Shown: one piece after another, positions 41,453 to 49,333 of the stretch
How the letters are laid out: every line of letters starts with the position of its first letter
How positions within the stretch are numbered: the first letter of the stretch is position 1
NCBI RefSeq assembly: GCF_003312875.1
Contig: NZ_CP015163.1
Coordinates: 4,340,001-4,404,000 of the forward strand
DNA from: Amycolatopsis albispora
GTDB taxonomy: Bacteria; Actinomycetota; Actinomycetes; Mycobacteriales; Pseudonocardiaceae
DNA length: 64,000 nt
Direction: 5' to 3'
Translations under genes and position numbers: made by a program
Notes under the pieces: generated by a model
The model's input: the letters and a program-made list of their open reading frames with translations, nothing else
The model's database searches: none
Told to the model about the DNA's origin: nothing

Positions 41453-42592
41453 GTGGTGGCGGAGGAACCGAGGCAGCGGCCGGTCCGGCGGGCACTGGTG
41501 GTCGCGCTGGTCGCGGTGGCCGTGGCGACCGGGCTTTTTGTGGTGGCCAACAGCCAGCAAAGCTCACCGCAGGCCGACAGCGCCGCGAACACCGCGCCCC
41601 CGGTGACCACCCCGCCGCCCGCGCCCGCGGAACCGTCGCCGACGCAGGGTGCCGCGCTGCCCGCGTCGCCGGGCAAGCAGCTCGACGACTGGGCCGCCAA
41701 GTATTCGACGTGGCTGGAGATCCCGCAGCGCTCGATGCTCGCCTACGCCAAGGCGACCATCACCATGAGCCAGGAGCAGCCGGGCTGCCACGTGTCCTGG
41801 GTGACGCTGGCCGGGATCGGCAAGAACGCCAGCGACCACGGCCGCGCGGGCGGCGTGATCGGCGAGGACGGCAGGCCGGCGCAGCCGATCGGCACGGTGG
41901 AACTGCTCGACTTCAACGGCACCGTGGTCTCCGAGCGGGACGCGAACGGCCCGATGCAGCTCACCCCGGCGATCTGGGACAGGTGGGCGCGCAGCGCGAG
42001 CGGCGCGGGCGCGCCCGACCCGCAGAACATCGACGACGCGGCACTGACCGCCGCCCGCGCCCTGTGCGCGGACGGCGGCCGGGACCTGTCCGACGGCCCG
42101 ACCTGGTGGAACGCGGTCGGCTCGCTGCAGGACGCGCCGCTGTTCCTGCACCGCGTGCTGGCCACGGCGAACGTCTACGGCACGGTCGCGAAAACCGACG
42201 CGCCGCCGAAGGCCGCCGTGCTCAAGGCGGTGTACTTCGCCATCGAGAAGATCGGCCTGCCGTACGTGTGGGGCGGGAACGGCATCGAGGGCGGGCACGA
42301 GGGCTTCGACTGCTCGGGCCTGACCACCGCGGCGTACGGGAACGCGGGCATCACGCTCAAGCGGACGGCGCACTGGCAGTACGGCAGCGTGCCACTGGTG
42401 CCGGTCGAGGAGGAGCCGCAACTGGGCGACCTGGTCTTCTTCGGCAACCCGTCGACGAAGATCCACCACGTCGGCATCTACGTCGGCAACAAGCAGATGG
42501 TGGACGCGCCGACGTTCGGCCAGGCCGTGCAGGTGCACGCCTACCGCCGCCCCGGTGACGACTACGCCGGCGCGGGCCGCCCGGCCGCCTGA
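41453..42592 (+). CDS. NlpC/P60 peptidoglycan endopeptidase with degenerate transglycosylase-like domain
   Basis: A 379-residue cell-wall hydrolase. Anchor helix at about 12-32, proline-rich linker (41-70), transglycosylase-like domain (80-245) and C-terminal NlpC/P60 domain (255-360) with catalytic Cys287 (EGFDCSGL) and His339 (KIHHVGIYVG). The transglycosylase-like domain reads GIGKNASDHG where the active form has GIGR(I/V)ESNHG, so the catalytic Glu is Ala126; the later YN motif is also absent. It probably cleaves D-Glu-mDAP bonds and uses the middle domain to bind glycan. GTG directly follows the stop of the nucleoside hydrolase gene. Confidence 0.85.
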   Translation: MVAEEPRQRPVRRALVVALVAVAVATGLFVVANSQQSSPQADSAANTAPPVTTPPPAPAEPSPTQGAALPASPGKQLDDWAAKYSTWLEIPQRSMLAYAKATITMSQEQPGCHVSWVTLAGIGKNASDHGRAGGVIGEDGRPAQPIGTVELLDFNGTVVSERDANGPMQLTPAIWDRWARSASGAGAPDPQNIDDAALTAARALCADGGRDLSDGPTWWNAVGSLQDAPLFLHRVLATANVYGTVAKTDAPPKAAVLKAVYFAIEKIGLPYVWGGNGIEGGHEGFDCSGLTTAAYGNAGITLKRTAHWQYGSVPLVPVEEEPQLGDLVFFGNPSTKIHHVGIYVGNKQMVDAPTFGQAVQVHAYRRPGDDYAGAGRPAA

Positions 42593-42598
42593 CTCGTC

Positions 42599-42907
42599 TC
42601 AGGGGAGTTCGACGACGACCTCGTAGAGCGCCGGGTTGGGGGTCGCGACCTGCGCGGCCTCGGCGACCGACGACTGGAACTGCCCGTGGTTCCGCGTCGC
42701 CGCCAGCCAGTCTTCCTCGCTGTCCCAGTGCGCCACGTTGACGAGCTGGAACCGCGAATCCGGCAGCAACGCGCGGTGCAGGCGGACATCGCGGAAGCCG
42801 GGCGCGTCGCGGAGCAGCTCGGCCCGTTCCCGCCAGTGGCCGACGAACTCGTCCACCCGGTCCGCGGGGATTTCGAAAACGTTGATGAAGGTGACGCCGT
42901 CAGTCAT
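42599..42907 (-). CDS. antibiotic biosynthesis monooxygenase (ABM) domain protein
   Basis: A 102-residue dimeric alpha/beta-barrel protein: FINVFEIPADRVDEFVGHWRERAELLR is a canonical ABM opening. Such proteins oxidise polyketide quinones, degrade heme or act as cofactor-free monooxygenases. It overlaps the upstream XRE regulator by 4 nt, so the regulator and enzyme are co-translated. Role unknown. Confidence 0.8.
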   Translation of the reverse strand: MTDGVTFINVFEIPADRVDEFVGHWRERAELLRDAPGFRDVRLHRALLPDSRFQLVNVAHWDSEEDWLAATRNHGQFQSSVAEAAQVATPNPALYEVVVELP

Positions 42908-43713
42908 GCTGATCCTTCCTCGAGTGCGCGTAGCGCGGCCGTGGTGAATTCGTCCAGGGGGTAGAAGAACTCGATCGCCAGTTCGGACAGGGTCACGTCG
43001 GCCGGTGCGCCGAAGGTGGCCATGGTGCCGAACATGGACAGCACTCCGTGTGGGGTGCGGATTCGCAGTGGAACCTGGATCGGGCTTGGCGGGTTTTCGG
43101 CGTTGTCGGTCTGTTCCGTGTCCGCGGGGGCGGGGTACTGGCTGACTTCCTCGTACAGCGCACGCAACTGCGTGTCTCCGGTGGCGTTGACCTGGCGGAG
43201 CAGTCGGTCGAGGAACAGCGCCCGGACCTCACCGAGGTTGACCAGCCGCCCGGCCAGCCCGTCCGGATGCAGGACCAGGCGGTACACGTTGGGTTGTGGC
43301 CGCAGCAAGTGCTGGGGTGTGCCGTCCATGAGCACGGTCATGGACTTGTTGCCGGTCACCACGTTCCACTGGCGGTCGACCACCACCGCCGGGTACGGCT
43401 CGTGCGCGGTCAGCATGGTGTCGAGCGCGGACCGGATCGACGTCATGGTTTTGTCGTCGAGGCTGCTTTCCCGGTAGGCGGGTGCGTAGTCGGCGGCCAG
43501 CAGCAGGGTGTTGCGCTCGCGCAGGGGAACGTCCAGGGCGCGGGACAGGCGCAGCACCATCGTCCGGCTCGGCCGGGCGCGGCCGGTTTCCACACAGGAC
43601 AGATGCCGGGCGGAAGTGCCGGCCAGCAGGGCGAGGTCGAGCTGGCTGAGCCGGCGACGCTGCCGCCACTCCCGCAGGAGCATGCCCACCCTGACCGGCT
43701 GATGTGTGTCCAT
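42904..43713 (-). CDS. XRE/MmyB-like transcriptional regulator
   Basis: A 269-residue regulator: N-terminal HTH (residues 9-65; LREWRQRRRLSQLDLALLAGTSARHLS in two stretches) and a C-terminal MmyB-type ligand-binding (PAS-like) domain from about 95 (AVVVDRQWNVVTGNKSM). MmyB-like regulators bind fatty acids or small hydrophobic molecules and often control a divergent oxidoreductase. Here a 17-bp palindrome lies 37 bp upstream, in the region shared with the divergent membrane-protein gene. Confidence 0.85.
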   Translation of the reverse strand: MDTHQPVRVGMLLREWRQRRRLSQLDLALLAGTSARHLSCVETGRARPSRTMVLRLSRALDVPLRERNTLLLAADYAPAYRESSLDDKTMTSIRSALDTMLTAHEPYPAVVVDRQWNVVTGNKSMTVLMDGTPQHLLRPQPNVYRLVLHPDGLAGRLVNLGEVRALFLDRLLRQVNATGDTQLRALYEEVSQYPAPADTEQTDNAENPPSPIQVPLRIRTPHGVLSMFGTMATFGAPADVTLSELAIEFFYPLDEFTTAALRALEEGSA

Positions 43714-43749
43714 GGCGCCGGAGCGTATCCGTGGTGGATCACCGGTTCG

Positions 43750-43766
43750 ATGACCTCGGAGGTCAT
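43750..43766. promoter_or_regulatory. palindromic operator of the XRE regulator
   Basis: ATGACCTCGGAGGTCAT, a perfect palindrome (8-bp arms, 1-nt centre) between the divergent XRE regulator (43713) and membrane-protein gene (43834). The likely autoregulatory and shared operator. Confidence 0.65.
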
Positions 43767-43833
43767 TGAGCCCATGCCCCGCACCGTGCCACCGTCAGGC
43801 CCTGAACTTGACCGAGGGACCGAGGAGAACGGC

Positions 43834-44277
43834 ATGAGCACACCGGACCTGCTGCGCGGCAGCCTGCGGATCGACGGCTGGGGCACCGCCGTTTTCGGCG
43901 TGGCCATGCTGGCGGGCGGGCGGTGGCTCACCGGTCCGCTCGGCCTGCCGTCCACCTGGTTCGTGCCGATCGGGATCGCGATGGTGGGCGGTGCCGTCGC
44001 CCTCGGCCTGATCGCCGGCTATCCGCGGATCCCACCGCGGCTGGCCGGGTGCGCCATCGCGGGCAACGCCCTGTCCGGCGGGGCGATCGTCGCTCTCCTG
44101 GTCACGGGTTTCCTGCCGCTCACCGGCCTGGGCACCACCTTCATGCTCGCCGGGGCCGCCTGGGTCACCACGTTCGCCGTACTCGCGTTCATCGGCCTCG
44201 GCCGCTCGCGAAGCCGTCACAACCCGCCACCACCCGCCACCCGTCGCCGCCTGGTTCCTCCGTTCAGTCGTCGTTGA
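43834..44277 (+). CDS. small integral membrane protein
   Basis: A 147-residue protein with four TM helices (about 18-32, 40-62, 68-90, 96-118), then a basic, proline-rich tail. ATG has GAGGAGAA upstream. No family function recognised; probably regulated by the divergent XRE protein through the palindrome at 43750. The open frame seen further upstream is an extension without start signal. Confidence 0.65.
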   Translation: MSTPDLLRGSLRIDGWGTAVFGVAMLAGGRWLTGPLGLPSTWFVPIGIAMVGGAVALGLIAGYPRIPPRLAGCAIAGNALSGGAIVALLVTGFLPLTGLGTTFMLAGAAWVTTFAVLAFIGLGRSRSRHNPPPPATRRRLVPPFSRR

Positions 44278-44677
44278 GCACGCCCGTGTTCTGGCAGGCG
44301 GTCAGGCGCCACTGCCCGTCCTCCTTTGCCATGACGAACAAGGGCGTGCCCACGTCCGGGCCGTCGGGCGTCTGGTACACCTGCCGCACCTTGACCGCCG
44401 CGACGTCGGGGCGGATGAACAGCACGTGTTCCACCTCGAAGGTGACCGTCAGGCCGCTCATCCCGCCAGGAAGCACCTGATGCGTGAACGCGGAGATCGC
44501 GTCACGCCCGAAAAGGCGCTTGCCGCCGCCCGTTGTCCAGATCGCGTCGGCGCGGAACAGGCTGACGAACTCGTCGGGCAACTCGTTGTTCTGGGCGTGT
44601 TCGACCTTGGTCACCACTTGCTTGATCGCTTCGATCTCGGCGTCGCGGACCTGCGCGTCGATCTCCGTTGTAGTCAT
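44264..44677 (-). CDS. SnoaL-like/SgcJ family protein
   Basis: A 137-residue NTF2-fold protein (AIKQVVTKVEHAQNNELPDEFVSLF, then WTTGGGKRLFGRDAIS), matching SgcJ/EcaC-type SnoaL-like proteins found in polyketide tailoring and as general small-molecule binding domains. ATG at 44677; an earlier start at 44686 adds three residues. Overlaps the convergent membrane-protein gene by 14 bp. Confidence 0.75.
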   Translation of the reverse strand: MTTTEIDAQVRDAEIEAIKQVVTKVEHAQNNELPDEFVSLFRADAIWTTGGGKRLFGRDAISAFTHQVLPGGMSGLTVTFEVEHVLFIRPDVAAVKVRQVYQTPDGPDVGTPLFVMAKEDGQWRLTACQNTGVLNDD

Positions 44678-44711
44678 GAAGACCACTTTGGAACGTCCAC
44701 CACGCTGGAGG

Positions 44712-45275
44712 TCAAGCGATCTCGTAGCGCAGCAGGGTCAGGCCGTTGCCGAACAAGGTGGCTTCAGCCGCCTTCAGGTCGTGCCGGTCCTCGAAAATGC
44801 GCGTGCCCTTCCCCCGTGTCACCGGGCACACCAGCAACCGGACTTCATCGACGACGCCGGCGGTCAGGAGCGAACGCATCAGCGTCAGGCTCCCCCACAG
44901 CCAGATGTCCTTGCCGTCGCCCGCCTTGAGTTCCCGGACGGTGGCGGCCGCATCACGCGTTACCGTTCCGGCGGGAAAGTCGCCCCATGGCGCGTCGGTC
45001 AGATTCGAAGAGGCGACGAACTTCGTGAGCTTGTTGAGCTTCTCGCCGTATTCGCCCTGGTCCTCGGCGTACGGCCAGTAGTCCCTGGTCTGCGTGTAGG
45101 TGTTCGCGCCGAGGATCATCGTGTCGACCGAGTCGATGAACCCCATCAGGCTCGCCTTGAACGCGGGATCGGTCTTGTCGGAGAAGGGTTCCACGGACAC
45201 GAACCCGAGTCCGCCGTCCTCCTCGGCGGCGATCTGGTCGGCGGTGACCCACTGCTGGACGACGAGCTTGCGCAT
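44712..45275 (-). CDS. dihydrofolate reductase-family protein (RibD C-terminal domain)
   Basis: A 187-residue protein of the DHFR/RibD_C fold: N-terminal MRKLVVQQWVTADQIAA, then GFIDSVDTMILGANTY, DIWLWGSLTLMRSLL (NADPH loop, GS motif) and a C-terminal strand pair. It probably reduces a small substrate with NADPH; not the true folate enzyme, as it lacks the usual folate-site motif. ATG at 45275. In a run of minus-strand genes headed by the ArsR-SRPBCC regulator (45999). Confidence 0.8.
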   Translation of the reverse strand: MRKLVVQQWVTADQIAAEEDGGLGFVSVEPFSDKTDPAFKASLMGFIDSVDTMILGANTYTQTRDYWPYAEDQGEYGEKLNKLTKFVASSNLTDAPWGDFPAGTVTRDAAATVRELKAGDGKDIWLWGSLTLMRSLLTAGVVDEVRLLVCPVTRGKGTRIFEDRHDLKAAEATLFGNGLTLLRYEIA

Positions 45276-45358
45276 GAGGTTGTCCTTCCGGTACGGGCGG
45301 CCGTCCCGGCCGCTTCTGCCACTGGGACGGAGCCGCCGCACCGGTCTCGACATCCCCC

Positions 45359-45721
45359 TCAGGATTCGGTGAGGGAAAAAACGTTCCCGTCGGGGTCGCG
45401 GAAGGCGAACATCGGCGGCACACCCGGCCACGCGAGCACCTCGTCGGTATCGACCCCGGCTTCGGTGAGGGCGGCGTGCGCCGCGGTCGCGTCGTCGGTG
45501 GTGAACCGGATCATGATCGAGCCGCGGGTGACGTCCGGGGCGGCCTGGTCCAGCGTGACCACCACGTCGTCGCTGCCGGGCGCCAGCTCGATCCACCGCC
45601 CGGTCGGGATCGGCCCGTCGCGCAGCACGGTGAAACCGAGCGTGTCCACGTAGAACCGCAGCGCCTGCTCCTGGTCGGAAACGGGCACGCTGACCGTCCG
45701 GATGCCGGTGATCACGCTCAT
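45359..45721 (-). CDS. VOC family (glyoxalase-like) protein
   Basis: A 120-residue vicinal oxygen chelate protein ([20 protein letters not shown], then [16 protein letters not shown], the usual metal-ligand end). VOC proteins bind metal and act as glyoxalases, dioxygenases or antibiotic-binding proteins. Its start overlaps the stop of the DUF1905 gene by 4 nt. Confidence 0.85.
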   Translation of the reverse strand: MSVITGIRTVSVPVSDQEQALRFYVDTLGFTVLRDGPIPTGRWIELAPGSDDVVVTLDQAAPDVTRGSIMIRFTTDDATAAHAALTEAGVDTDEVLAWPGVPPMFAFRDPDGNVFSLTES

Positions 45722-46002
45722 CGGGCGATCCGCTCGTCGAGGGTGACGGTGACCGTGTCGCCCGCCTGCTTGCCGATGCGTTCGCGGGTTCCGGCGTCGA
45801 AGGCCAGCTTGTGCGTGCCGTCGCCGAGCGCCATGAACGAGCCGCGGAACGGCTCGCCGTCCACACGGCCGAGGACCTTCACGAGGCCGCGCGTACCGAA
45901 GAACTCGGCGGAGCCGGGCATCACCACGTAGGTCCAGCCGCCCTTGTTCGGGCTCTTGAGCAGGGTCGCGGTGAACGTTTTATCGAGTTTGGTGGTGGTC
46001 AT
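45718..46002 (-). CDS. DUF1905 domain protein
   Basis: A 94-residue DUF1905 protein: [21 protein letters not shown] and [17 protein letters not shown] are typical. The domain often occurs alone or next to YdeI-type and SRPBCC proteins; function unknown. Overlaps both neighbours by 4 nt (VOC downstream, ArsR-SRPBCC upstream), so the three are one translational unit. Confidence 0.8.
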   Translation of the reverse strand: MTTTKLDKTFTATLLKSPNKGGWTYVVMPGSAEFFGTRGLVKVLGRVDGEPFRGSFMALGDGTHKLAFDAGTRERIGKQAGDTVTVTLDERIAR

Positions 46003-46760
46003 CTGGATTCCCCTCCGTACATCAGTGAACCGGGTGTGGTGAGTTCGGTGCCGGTCTCCAGCCAGGTCTTCAGCCCGGACAGGATCATCGGCCAGCCGCC
46101 GTAGAGGTGCTCGTCGGCGTTTTCGGCGAGTTGGTCGTGCCGGACGACAAGCCGGCAGCTGTCGCCGACCTCCTCGATCTCCCAGGTCACCCGGCTGGTG
46201 CCCGCGGCGGCGATGTCGTCGTCCCAGATGGCGTGATAGGTCTGCACGAGCCGCCGCGGCGGGTCGACCTCGAGGTTCTCGCCCTCGATCAGCCCGCCCG
46301 CCCCGGCGTGCGTGACGCGGTAGGCCGAACCGGGGGTCCAGTCCGACTCCACCCGCGCCCCGAACTGGAACCGCGCCCGCGTCTCCGGATCGGTGATCGC
46401 CTGCCACAGCCGCTGCGGCGTGGTGCGGACGAAGATCTCGAACACCTTCTCCACGCGTGCCTCCAGTTCTCGTTTCAGGTCGACGAGGCCGGCGGCCCAC
46501 GTCTCGGTGTACTTGCTGACCCAGCGGTCGTGGAGCAGGCGGATCGGCACCGGGTTCAGGAAGTGCAGCTTTTCCCGGCCCCGCCGGTCCGAGAGCACCA
46601 GACCGGCCTCCTCGAGCAGCCGGAGGTGCTTCGCCACGGCGACCCTCGTCATGGTGAACCGGCTCGCCAGCGCGTTCAGCGACTGCCCGTCCCGCCGGAA
46701 CAGCTCGTCGAGCAGTTCCCGGCGGGTCGGATCCGCCAGCGCCTTGAAGACCAGTTCCAC
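45999..46760 (-). CDS. ArsR-family regulator fused to SRPBCC (AHSA1) domain
   Basis: A 253-residue two-domain protein: ArsR winged helix (residues 1-85; [36 protein letters not shown]) then an AHSA1-like SRPBCC domain (100-240; [20 protein letters not shown]) that likely binds a hydrophobic ligand. It is the first gene of an operon with DUF1905 and VOC genes and probably autoregulates. The GTG at 46760 is chosen over the ATG at 46772 because a TATGCT -10 ends 7 nt before it and the predicted transcript starts at or next to the GTG. No metal-binding CxC motif of classic ArsR is seen. Confidence 0.85.
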   Translation of the reverse strand: MELVFKALADPTRRELLDELFRRDGQSLNALASRFTMTRVAVAKHLRLLEEAGLVLSDRRGREKLHFLNPVPIRLLHDRWVSKYTETWAAGLVDLKRELEARVEKVFEIFVRTTPQRLWQAITDPETRARFQFGARVESDWTPGSAYRVTHAGAGGLIEGENLEVDPPRRLVQTYHAIWDDDIAAAGTSRVTWEIEEVGDSCRLVVRHDQLAENADEHLYGGWPMILSGLKTWLETGTELTTPGSLMYGGESR

Positions 46761-46767
46761 GTGACGA

Positions 46768-46797
46768 AGCATATGAAACCATTTGGTTTCATGTCAA
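46768..46797 (-). promoter_or_regulatory. promoter and operator of the first ArsR-SRPBCC operon
   Basis: On the minus strand TTGACA (46797-46792), an 18-bp spacer and TATGCT (46773-46768). A perfect dyad of ATGAAACCA and TGGTTTCAT (46773-46781 and 46784-46792) fills the spacer exactly, so bound repressor would block RNA polymerase. Confidence 0.75.
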
Positions 46798-46805
46798 CCC
46801 CGCGA

Positions 46806-47255
46806 TCAGGCGCGGGTGAACTCCATGACCCAGTTGGACTCCCAGGTCCGCCCGCCGTCGTCGGAGAACTCCTGCTCCCAGCGCGCCGAGTCCGCGGTGA
46901 TGCCCGACCAGATGAAGTGCGCCTTGATCGGCCTGCCGTCGTGGGTGTCGTCGCCGTAGAAGTCGCCGCGGCCGTCGCGGAAGGTGCCGGCCACCGGCGG
47001 GAACAGCAGCCCGCTGCGGCTGTCGGCCCAGTAGAGCGACCACTGGCGCCGCTCGACGTCGAACAGGCGCAGCGTGAAACCGCGGCACCCGAGGGTCGGG
47101 AAGATGATCTCGTCGGTGTTGCCGCCACCGTCGAAAATGGACTGTCCGGTCGAGACGCCGGGGAACTCGGCCCACTCGTCGTGCCCGGCGAACAGCTTCG
47201 TGCGCCGCCGGTTGACCACGTTCCAGGAGCCGATGAGGAAGTCGAAATCGTTCAC
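46806..47255 (-). CDS. conserved hypothetical protein
   Basis: A 149-residue soluble protein (MNDFDFLIGSWNVVNRRRTK) of the lipocalin/DUF1579-like type: aromatic-rich strands, WSLYWADSRSG and FYGDDTHDGRPIK. No enzyme motif. GTG start at 47255. Thirty-odd bases upstream of the ArsR-SRPBCC promoter; function unknown. Confidence 0.65.
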   Translation of the reverse strand: MNDFDFLIGSWNVVNRRRTKLFAGHDEWAEFPGVSTGQSIFDGGGNTDEIIFPTLGCRGFTLRLFDVERRQWSLYWADSRSGLLFPPVAGTFRDGRGDFYGDDTHDGRPIKAHFIWSGITADSARWEQEFSDDGGRTWESNWVMEFTRA

Positions 47256-47307
47256 GCCGGTCAGCGTGCCCGCACCCCACTGACATCTTCTGTCAGTGAG
47301 GTGTGGG

Positions 47308-47664
47308 CTACTGCTCGGCGGCGTCGATCACGCCGTCGAGCACCTCCCGCGAGCGCGCGAGGTCGGCCATCATCCGGTCGATGCGCTCGCGTTCGGCGGT
47401 GAGTTCGGCGACCAGCTTCGCGTCGGCGAGTTCGGACGGACCACCGTCGGCGTCACGCAGGCAGGGCAGCAGCCGCGCGATCTTCCGGCTGGACAGCCCG
47501 GCGGCGAACAGCTCCTGGATGCGGATCACCCGGTCCACCGCGGCCTCGGGATAGTCGCGGTGCCCGCCGCGGGTGCGGTCGGCGGCGAGCAGGCCCTGCT
47601 GCTCGTAGTAACGCAGCGAGCGCTCGCTCACGCCGGTGCGGTGAGCCAGTTCCCCGATCCGCAT
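47308..47664 (-). CDS. MerR family transcriptional regulator
   Basis: A 118-residue short MerR protein: HTH MRIGELAHRTGVSERSLRYYEQQGLL, then HRDYPEAAVDRVIRIQELFAAGLSS and a short coiled-coil effector end (about 85-118), with a single CLRD cysteine, so not a classical metal or SoxR-type sensor. ATG 47664 with GGAGGCG. Directly downstream of an MFS gene whose stop codon is inside its likely -35. Confidence 0.85.
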   Translation of the reverse strand: MRIGELAHRTGVSERSLRYYEQQGLLAADRTRGGHRDYPEAAVDRVIRIQELFAAGLSSRKIARLLPCLRDADGGPSELADAKLVAELTAERERIDRMMADLARSREVLDGVIDAAEQ

Positions 47665-47679
47665 GCCGCCTCCACGGTT

Positions 47680-47703
47680 GAACCTGACACTGGTGTCAAG
47701 TTC
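47680..47703. promoter_or_regulatory. operator dyad upstream of the MerR gene
   Basis: GAACCTGACAC-TG-GTGTCAAGTTC on the plus strand: 11-bp arms with one mismatch. On the minus strand it contains TTGACA (47699-47694), whose TGA is the stop codon of the MFS gene. A -10 is not clear, so promoter placement is tentative. Confidence 0.5.
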
Positions 47704-48862
47704 TACCGTAGCGCGCATGACCGGCGAACCCGTGTTCCCGCGCACCGAGCACCACCGCCAGCACCGGCACGAGCAGCACCAGTGCGGCCCAAGGGAAAGC
47801 CCCGGCGCCGAAGTGGTCAAGCAGCAGCCCGCCCGCCATCCCGCCACCGGCCATCGCCGCGTTCCACAGCGTGACGAGCACGGCCTGCGCGGTGTCGGCG
47901 GCTTCGCCACCGGCCTGCCCGGCCGCGGTCTGCAGCAGCGTCGGCACGCCGCCCCAGCCGAGTCCCCACACCGCCGCGGCGAGGTAGACCAGCGCCGGGC
48001 TCCCGGCGAAGACCCCGAGCACCCCGGCCGCCGCGCCGACCAGCACGGTGCCGGCGATCGTCAGCGCACGCAGCCCGCGGTCGATCCACGCGCCGACCAC
48101 CCAGATGCTCACCATCGAGGCCACGCCGAAGATCAGCAGCACCAGGCCGACCTCGGCGCCGAGCCCGGCTCGCTCCAGAAAAGTGGCGAGATAGGTGTAG
48201 AGAATCGTGTGCGCCAGCACAAAAACCAGGGTCACCACCAGCACCGGCGCCACCCCCGGCACGGCGAGCGTGCGCCGCACCGGCAACCGGCCACCGCCGG
48301 GCGACCCGGCGAAATCCGGGACGGCCACGGCGATCCAGCCCAGCAGCACCACGGCGAGCACGGACATCACGGTGAAGGTGACTCGCCAGCCGAGCACACC
48401 ACCGAGAAACGTGCCCGCGGGCACGCCGAGCGACAGGGCGAGCGGGATGCCCGCCATCACCACCGCGATCGCCTTGCCCGGCAAGCCTTCGGGCGCCAGC
48501 CGGCGCGCGTATCCGGCCAGCAGCGCCCAGACCACCCCGGCGGCCAGCCCGGCGACAAACCGGGCGGCCATGGTGAGCAGGTAGTCGGCGGACACCGCGG
48601 TGACCGTGTTGGCCACCGCGAAACCGGTGATCCCGGTCAGCAGCAAGCGTTTGCGCCGCCAGCCGGCGGTGGCCGCGGACAACGGGATCGCGGCGACCGC
48701 GGTGCCGATCGCGTAAACGGTGACGGTCTGCCCGGCGGCGGATTCGACGACCCCGAGATCGGCGCCCAGCGCGGGCAGCACCCCGGCGGGCAGCGCCTCG
48801 GTCAGCACGGTGATGAAGGCGGCGGTGGTCAGCGCCAGCAGGGCGGGCAACGGAAGTCTCAT
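47696..48862 (-). CDS. MFS transporter (arabinose efflux/AraJ-like)
   Basis: A 388-residue 12-TM major facilitator of the AraJ/YdhP type (MRLPLPALLALTTAAFITV, GYARRLAPEGLPGKAIAV, TFLGGVLGWRVTFTVM). Probably exports a drug or sugar-like compound. ATG at 48862 preferred over 48871 because GAGCAT lies 7 nt before it, giving a leaderless mRNA. Divergent from a MerR regulator that likely controls it via the dyad at 48882. Confidence 0.85.
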   Translation of the reverse strand: MRLPLPALLALTTAAFITVLTEALPAGVLPALGADLGVVESAAGQTVTVYAIGTAVAAIPLSAATAGWRRKRLLLTGITGFAVANTVTAVSADYLLTMAARFVAGLAAGVVWALLAGYARRLAPEGLPGKAIAVVMAGIPLALSLGVPAGTFLGGVLGWRVTFTVMSVLAVVLLGWIAVAVPDFAGSPGGGRLPVRRTLAVPGVAPVLVVTLVFVLAHTILYTYLATFLERAGLGAEVGLVLLIFGVASMVSIWVVGAWIDRGLRALTIAGTVLVGAAAGVLGVFAGSPALVYLAAAVWGLGWGGVPTLLQTAAGQAGGEAADTAQAVLVTLWNAAMAGGGMAGGLLLDHFGAGAFPWAALVLLVPVLAVVLGAREHGFAGHARYGRT

Positions 48863-48881
48863 GCCGCCCATGCTCGAACCG

Positions 48882-48895
48882 TCACACCGGTGTGA
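48882..48895. promoter_or_regulatory. MerR operator in the MFS-MerR divergent region
   Basis: TCACACCGGTGTGA, a perfect 14-bp palindrome just after TTGACC (minus strand 48902-48897), between the divergent MFS and MerR genes. Typical operator location for a MerR activator. Confidence 0.65.
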
Positions 48896-48927
48896 AGGTC
48901 AACCAGGAACCCAGTGAGGTGGCACAC

Positions 48928-49305
48928 ATGCGCATCGGCGCACTCTCCGCGCGGACCGGCACGCCCCGCCGTCTGCTGCGGTACTACGAGGAACAGGGGC
49001 TCATCGCGGCCGAGCGGCTGCCGAACGGCTACCGCGACTACCACGAGTCCAATGTGGACCGCGTGCACCAGATCCGCGGCCTGCTCGACGCCGGGCTGCC
49101 GACGCGGATGATCAAGCGGATCCTGCCCTGCCTGAACCGGCCGCGTGCCATCCACTTCCCCGACGCCACCCCGGAAATGCTCGCCGCGCTGGAGGCCGAA
49201 CGCGATCGGCTGACCCGCCGCATCGACACCTTGCGGCACAACCGCGACGCCATTTCCGGCTACCTGGAAACCGTGCGCGCGCAACGCTGCTCGGTCAATC
49301 ATTAG
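48928..49305 (+). CDS. MerR family transcriptional regulator
   Basis: A 125-residue short MerR protein: MRIGALSARTGTPRRLLRYYEEQGLI HTH in two parts, HESNVDRVHQIRGLLDAGLP, then a coiled-coil end with CLNRP and RCSVNH cysteines that could bind metal or thiols. About 40 percent similar by eye to the MerR at 47308, so the two are probably paralogues flanking the transporter. ATG 48928 with GAGGTGG. Confidence 0.85.
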   Translation: MRIGALSARTGTPRRLLRYYEEQGLIAAERLPNGYRDYHESNVDRVHQIRGLLDAGLPTRMIKRILPCLNRPRAIHFPDATPEMLAALEAERDRLTRRIDTLRHNRDAISGYLETVRAQRCSVNH

Positions 49306-49333
49306 GGTGACCAATGAGTTAGACTGCGCGGTC

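Noticed and set aside
46770..46772. The ATG at 46772 as start of the first ArsR-SRPBCC protein
   Set aside because: It lies inside the predicted -10 element (TATGCT), so the mRNA would start after it. The GTG at 46760 fits the transcription start and the start of homology.
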